From: Christensenellaceae bacterium
GTDB taxonomy: Bacteria > Bacillota > Clostridia > Christensenellales > CAAEEZ01
Reading direction: 5' to 3'
DNA length: 9,574 nucleotides
Assembly: GCA_020024085.1 (NCBI GenBank)
Contig: JAHHUG010000053.1
Location: forward strand, 1 to 9,574
Every line of letters begins with the position of its first letter. The first letter of the stretch is position 1. The translations under genes and the position numbers were made by a program. This document shows positions 6,706 to 9,574 of the stretch, in pieces. Under the pieces are notes generated by a model. It ran no database searches and was not told the origin of the DNA. It was given only the letters and a program-made list of their open reading frames with translations.

Positions 6706-8066
6706 TATTTGAACCTCTCAATAATTGATTTACTTGCTAGTTTGCCAGCTCCCATTGCTTTAATAACAGTTGCTGAACCAGTAACTGCATCGCCACCTGC
6801 AAACACATTTTCAATGCTTGTTTCGCCGTTTTCGTTAATAATAATTGTTCCACGATTTGAACACTCTAAACTATCTAAACTCTTTTTGATAAGTGGATTT
6901 GGGCTAGTTCCTAGTGCCATAATTACTTGGTCGCAATCAAGTATAAATTCGCTACCCTTGATTTCAACTGGTCTTCTTCTACCACTTTCATCAGGTTCTC
7001 CAAGCTCCATTTTAACACATTTTACACCAGTAACCTTGCCGTTTTCTCCAACAATTTCTACCGGATTTGTAAGTAAATTAAAATTGATACCCTCTTCCTC
7101 TGCGTGTAAGATTTCAGCATTTCTTGCTGGCATTTCCTCTCTACTTCTACGATAAACTAGATGTACTTCGCCACCAAGTCGAAGTGCTGTTCTACAAGTG
7201 TCCATTGCAACATTACCTGCGCCAACTACTACAACTTTTTTGCCAGTAACAACAGGCGTATCACTGTTTTCTAGGTATGCACCCATAAGGTTTACCCTCG
7301 TTAAGTACTCGTTTGCTGAACATACACCATTAAGGTTTTCGCCTGATATATTCATAAACTTTGGTAGTCCTGCACCTGTTCCAAGGAACACTGCATCGTA
7401 CTCCTCAAGTAGCTCTTCTACATAGATAGTTTTACCAATTACGGTATCAAGCTCAAACTTTACTCCAAGCTCCTCGAACTTGCTAATTTCGGCTTTAACT
7501 AATCTCTTTGGAAGCCTAAACTCTGGAATACCATAAGATAATACACCACCAAGTTTATGGAATGCTTCAAATACGGTAACTTCAAAACCTGCTCTTGCAA
7601 GCTCACTTGCACAAGATAATCCAGCAGGTCCAGAGCCTACAATAGCTACCCTTCTGCCGTTCTTTTCTACATCAAGTTTTTTAGATTTTTGAGCTAGTGC
7701 ATAGTCGCCTACAAACCTCTCAATACCACCGATACAAACTGCCTCATCAATTTTGTTTCTAACACAATACTTTTCGCATTGTTGTTCTTGTGGGCATACT
7801 CTACCACAAATTGAAGGAAGATTGTTATCCATTTTTAGATAAACTGAAGCCTTATCAAGATTGCCGTTTTTTACCTCGGTAATAAATCTTGGGATATTAA
7901 CTCCAACAGGACAACCCTTCATACATTGAGGATTTTTGCACCCTAAACATCTGTTTGCCTCGGCTGTTACTTGCTCTAGGGTGTAGCCACTGCAAACCTC
8001 TTCAAAATTGCTTCTTCTAACCTCTGCTGGTTGCTCATTTTGTAAAATTCTATTTAACTTTTCCAT
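6705..8066 (-). CDS. nfnB: NfnB-type large subunit, NADPH/FAD iron-sulfur oxidoreductase (GltD family)
   Basis: Resembles the small subunit of glutamate synthase, but pairing with nfnA identifies it as the large subunit of an NADH-dependent reduced ferredoxin:NADP+ oxidoreductase, a cytoplasmic electron-bifurcating complex of anaerobes (family knowledge; bifurcation here is inferred). The 453 residues contain two Cys groups for [4Fe-4S] clusters (C40, C43, C48, C52 and C87, C91, C97, C101), an FAD-binding GSGPAG (144-149), a second dinucleotide fold GAGNVAMD (282-289) with YRRSREEMPAR (305-315) for NADPH, and the closing FAGGDAVTGSATVIKAMGAG (422-441). Many databases name it gltA, NADPH-dependent glutamate synthase. 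No glutaminase or synthase large subunit lies nearby. The ATG overlaps the nfnA stop by one base (TAATG), with AGGT 8 nt upstream. Confidence 0.93.
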   Translation of the reverse strand: MEKLNRILQNEQPAEVRRSNFEEVCSGYTLEQVTAEANRCLGCKNPQCMKGCPVGVNIPRFITEVKNGNLDKASVYLKMDNNLPSICGRVCPQEQQCEKYCVRNKIDEAVCIGGIERFVGDYALAQKSKKLDVEKNGRRVAIVGSGPAGLSCASELARAGFEVTVFEAFHKLGGVLSYGIPEFRLPKRLVKAEISKFEELGVKFELDTVIGKTIYVEELLEEYDAVFLGTGAGLPKFMNISGENLNGVCSANEYLTRVNLMGAYLENSDTPVVTGKKVVVVGAGNVAMDTCRTALRLGGEVHLVYRRSREEMPARNAEILHAEEEGINFNLLTNPVEIVGENGKVTGVKCVKMELGEPDESGRRRPVEIKGSEFILDCDQVIMALGTSPNPLIKKSLDSLECSNRGTIIINENGETSIENVFAGGDAVTGSATVIKAMGAGKLASKSIIERFK

Positions 8067-8890
8067 TATCTTTTACCTGTTAACCTACAAATGTGATTTT
8101 GTTCTTGTTCTCTATAAATACCTGACCTACTAATTGCCTCATCAAAATCAACAAGATGACCATCAAACTCTGGACCATCAACACAAGCATATTTAGTTTC
8201 GCCACCAACGGTAAGTCTGCAACCACCACACATTCCTGTTCCATCAACCATAATACTATTCATACTGACTATTGTCTTTACGCCAAACTGTTTTGTAACA
8301 TTGCATACTGCTTGCATCATACGAAGTGGACCAACTGCAAATACGACATCATAGTCCTCAACCTTTAGTAGTTCCTCTAGTTTTTGAGTAACAAAGCCTT
8401 TCTCGCCGTAACTGCCATCATCAGTCATTACATAATTATGCCTAGAATATTTGTCAAAATTGTCCTTGTAAATCAACAATTCCTTGGTTCTTGCACCCAT
8501 AATATTATCTACAATCTTGTTTTGTGAAGCTAAAAACTTGACTTGTGGATAGGTAACTGCTCCACCAATACCACCTGAAACAAGCAATATTTTATTTGCG
8601 AATAATAGGTCGGTAGGATTGCCTAGTGGACCAACTATATCAGCAATTTTATCCCCAGCCTTAAGTTTTGCAAGTTTCATTGTAGATGCACCAATAGTTT
8701 GGATAAGCAAGGTAATTGTACCAGCTTCTTTATCCATATCACACAAGGTAAAAGGTACTCTTTCGCCCTCTTCATCTACCCTTAAAATAACAAATTGACC
8801 AGGCTTTGCGTGACGAACAACCTTTTCTGCCTTGAAAACATACTCTTTTACATTTGTCGATAATTCATTAACACTTAATAATTCAAACAT
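8066..8890 (-). CDS. nfnA: NfnA-type small subunit, FAD/NAD and [2Fe-2S] ferredoxin-NADP reductase family
   Basis: Partner of the downstream large subunit. It binds NAD(H), FAD and one [2Fe-2S] cluster and would pass electrons between NADH, the large subunit and ferredoxin (family knowledge). The 274 residues show an FAD-binding barrel with RVPFT (44-48), IVGPLGNPT (85-93), the NAD-binding SGGIGGAVTYPQ (105-116), TDDGSYG (156-162) and the cluster motif VDGTGMCGGC (215-224). Cluster ligands would be C221, C224 and C236, with D216 as the likely non-Cys ligand found in this family. Proteins of this type are also annotated as sulfide dehydrogenase or dihydroorotate dehydrogenase electron-transfer subunits. 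The adjacent large subunit makes Nfn the better call. It begins 2 nt after the nth stop, with a weak GAGAGA 8 nt upstream inside nth. Confidence 0.92.
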   Translation of the reverse strand: MFELLSVNELSTNVKEYVFKAEKVVRHAKPGQFVILRVDEEGERVPFTLCDMDKEAGTITLLIQTIGASTMKLAKLKAGDKIADIVGPLGNPTDLLFANKILLVSGGIGGAVTYPQVKFLASQNKIVDNIMGARTKELLIYKDNFDKYSRHNYVMTDDGSYGEKGFVTQKLEELLKVEDYDVVFAVGPLRMMQAVCNVTKQFGVKTIVSMNSIMVDGTGMCGGCRLTVGGETKYACVDGPEFDGHLVDFDEAISRSGIYREQEQNHICRLTGKR

Positions 8891-8892
8891 AA

Positions 8893-9519
8893 CTAAATCT
8901 CTCTATATTTACAATAATTTTTAACTGAACAAACTTCACAGTTTGGATTTTGCGATTTGCAACAATATCTACCCAAAAAAATGAATAAATGATGGGCTCT
9001 ACTCCAACGGCTTTTGTCAATGGTATTCATTAGTGCTTTTTCGCACACATCGGGAACTTTTGTATCTACAAAACCAAGCCTATTTGAAACCCTTAAAACA
9101 TGAGTATCTACTGCAATTGCAGGCTTGTGAAATGCCTCACTAAGCATAACATTTGCTGTCTTTCTACCAACTCCTACAAGACCTGTTAATTCCTCCATAG
9201 TTTGTGGAACTTCTCCATTGTACTTTTCAAGCAAAATTTTGCTTGTTTCAATTATTGATGTAGCTTTATTTATGTAAAAACCACAAGAATATATGTAAAA
9301 TGAAAGTTCCTCCACTGAAAGCACTGAAAACTGCTCGGGAGTATTGTAGATTTTGAATAACTCTGAAGTAACTTTATTTACCCTTTTGTCAGTACATTGA
9401 GCAGAAAGTATAACTGCAACAAGCAACTCAAAAGGTGTTGTGTAATCAAGCTCACACTTTGCATCGGGAAATTGCACTTCCAAATTATCTAAAATTTTAT
9501 CTGCCGTAGATTTATCCAT
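8893..9519 (-). CDS. nth: Endonuclease III (DNA glycosylase/AP lyase)
   Basis: A bifunctional base-excision repair enzyme that removes oxidised pyrimidines and cleaves the abasic site (family knowledge). The 208 residues match the family length closely. The helix-hairpin-helix VGVGRKTANV carries catalytic K120, and AVDTH carries D138. The four Cys of the [4Fe-4S] cluster follow the E. coli spacing exactly: C187-x6-C194-x2-C197-x5-C203. AQCTDKRVN (40-48) is the conserved N-terminal block. No Shine-Dalgarno precedes the ATG, and the next upstream ATG meets a stop after one codon. The N-terminus aligns in length with the family, so the start is kept. It is the first gene of the five-gene operon. 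The stop is TAG, 2 nt before nfnA. Confidence 0.95.
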   Translation of the reverse strand: MDKSTADKILDNLEVQFPDAKCELDYTTPFELLVAVILSAQCTDKRVNKVTSELFKIYNTPEQFSVLSVEELSFYIYSCGFYINKATSIIETSKILLEKYNGEVPQTMEELTGLVGVGRKTANVMLSEAFHKPAIAVDTHVLRVSNRLGFVDTKVPDVCEKALMNTIDKSRWSRAHHLFIFLGRYCCKSQNPNCEVCSVKNYCKYREI

Positions 9520-9525
9520 ACTAAT

Positions 9526-9554
9526 ATTATTGCATTTTTTATGTTATCTTGCAA
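9526..9554 (-). promoter_or_regulatory. Candidate nth operon promoter, predicting a leaderless mRNA
   Basis: On the minus strand TTGCAA (9549-9554), 17 bp and AATAAT (9526-9531), with an extended -10 TG just upstream, match a housekeeping promoter in nine or ten positions. Counting seven bases from the end of the -10 box puts the start on the A of the nth ATG. A competing reading is a perfect TATAAT at 9566-9571, whose -35 box would lie outside the window and would give a leader of about 40 nt, still without a Shine-Dalgarno. Confidence 0.5.
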
Positions 9555-9574
9555 TTGATTTATATATTATATAT

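Noticed and set aside
188..9519. No gene uses TGA as a stop (four TAA, four TAG), raising the idea of TGA recoding
   Set aside because: Eight genes are too few, Trp positions are encoded by TGG where checked, and no in-frame TGA interrupts a conserved protein.

Overview
The window is about two-thirds A+T. It carries eight protein genes, all on the minus strand, and every one is complete. The gene families (Firmicutes-type PcrA, LigA, Obg and YhbY), the purine-rich Shine-Dalgarno sequences and the NfnAB-type ferredoxin/NAD(P) enzyme point to a low-GC, probably anaerobic Firmicute of the Clostridia type. This taxonomic reading is an inference from gene content and composition. No insertion sequence, phage gene, tRNA, rRNA or CRISPR array was seen.

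In transcription order (right to left) there are two blocks. Block 1 is nth (endonuclease III), nfnA and nfnB (the two subunits of a flavin/iron-sulfur NADH-dependent ferredoxin:NADP+ oxidoreductase), obgE (ribosome-associated GTPase) and yhbY (ribosome-assembly RNA-binding protein). Its genes are separated by -1 to 10 nt, so they look like one operon, ending at a clear intrinsic terminator near 5089-5108. The nth start has no Shine-Dalgarno sequence. A promoter-like sequence places the predicted transcription start on the A of its ATG.

Between the blocks lies about 370 nt of very A+T-rich non-coding DNA with three inverted repeats and a cluster of short direct repeats. Block 2 begins with a 108-residue protein I do not recognise. 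It is followed by pcrA (UvrD-family helicase), with its own strong promoter and a predicted 12-nt leader, and by ligA (NAD+-dependent DNA ligase). ligA overlaps pcrA by 8 nt and is translated from a perfect GGAGGT inside pcrA. An intrinsic terminator at about 61-100 closes this unit. pcrA and ligA together support DNA repair and replication.

The most striking signal is not a gene. On reading the whole window I find no GATC tetranucleotide, where roughly 30 would be expected from base composition. At the codon level, the Asp-before-C codon pairs I examined use GAC instead of the usual GAT, and Arg-Ser pairs use AGG-TCN rather than AGA-TCN. This looks like strong selection against GATC, as expected under a GATC-targeting restriction or methylation-dependent system elsewhere in the genome. 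Other points of interest are a divergent but apparently active LigA, the unusual setting of obgE-yhbY, the very short or absent mRNA leaders, and the orphan gene with its repeat-rich upstream region.
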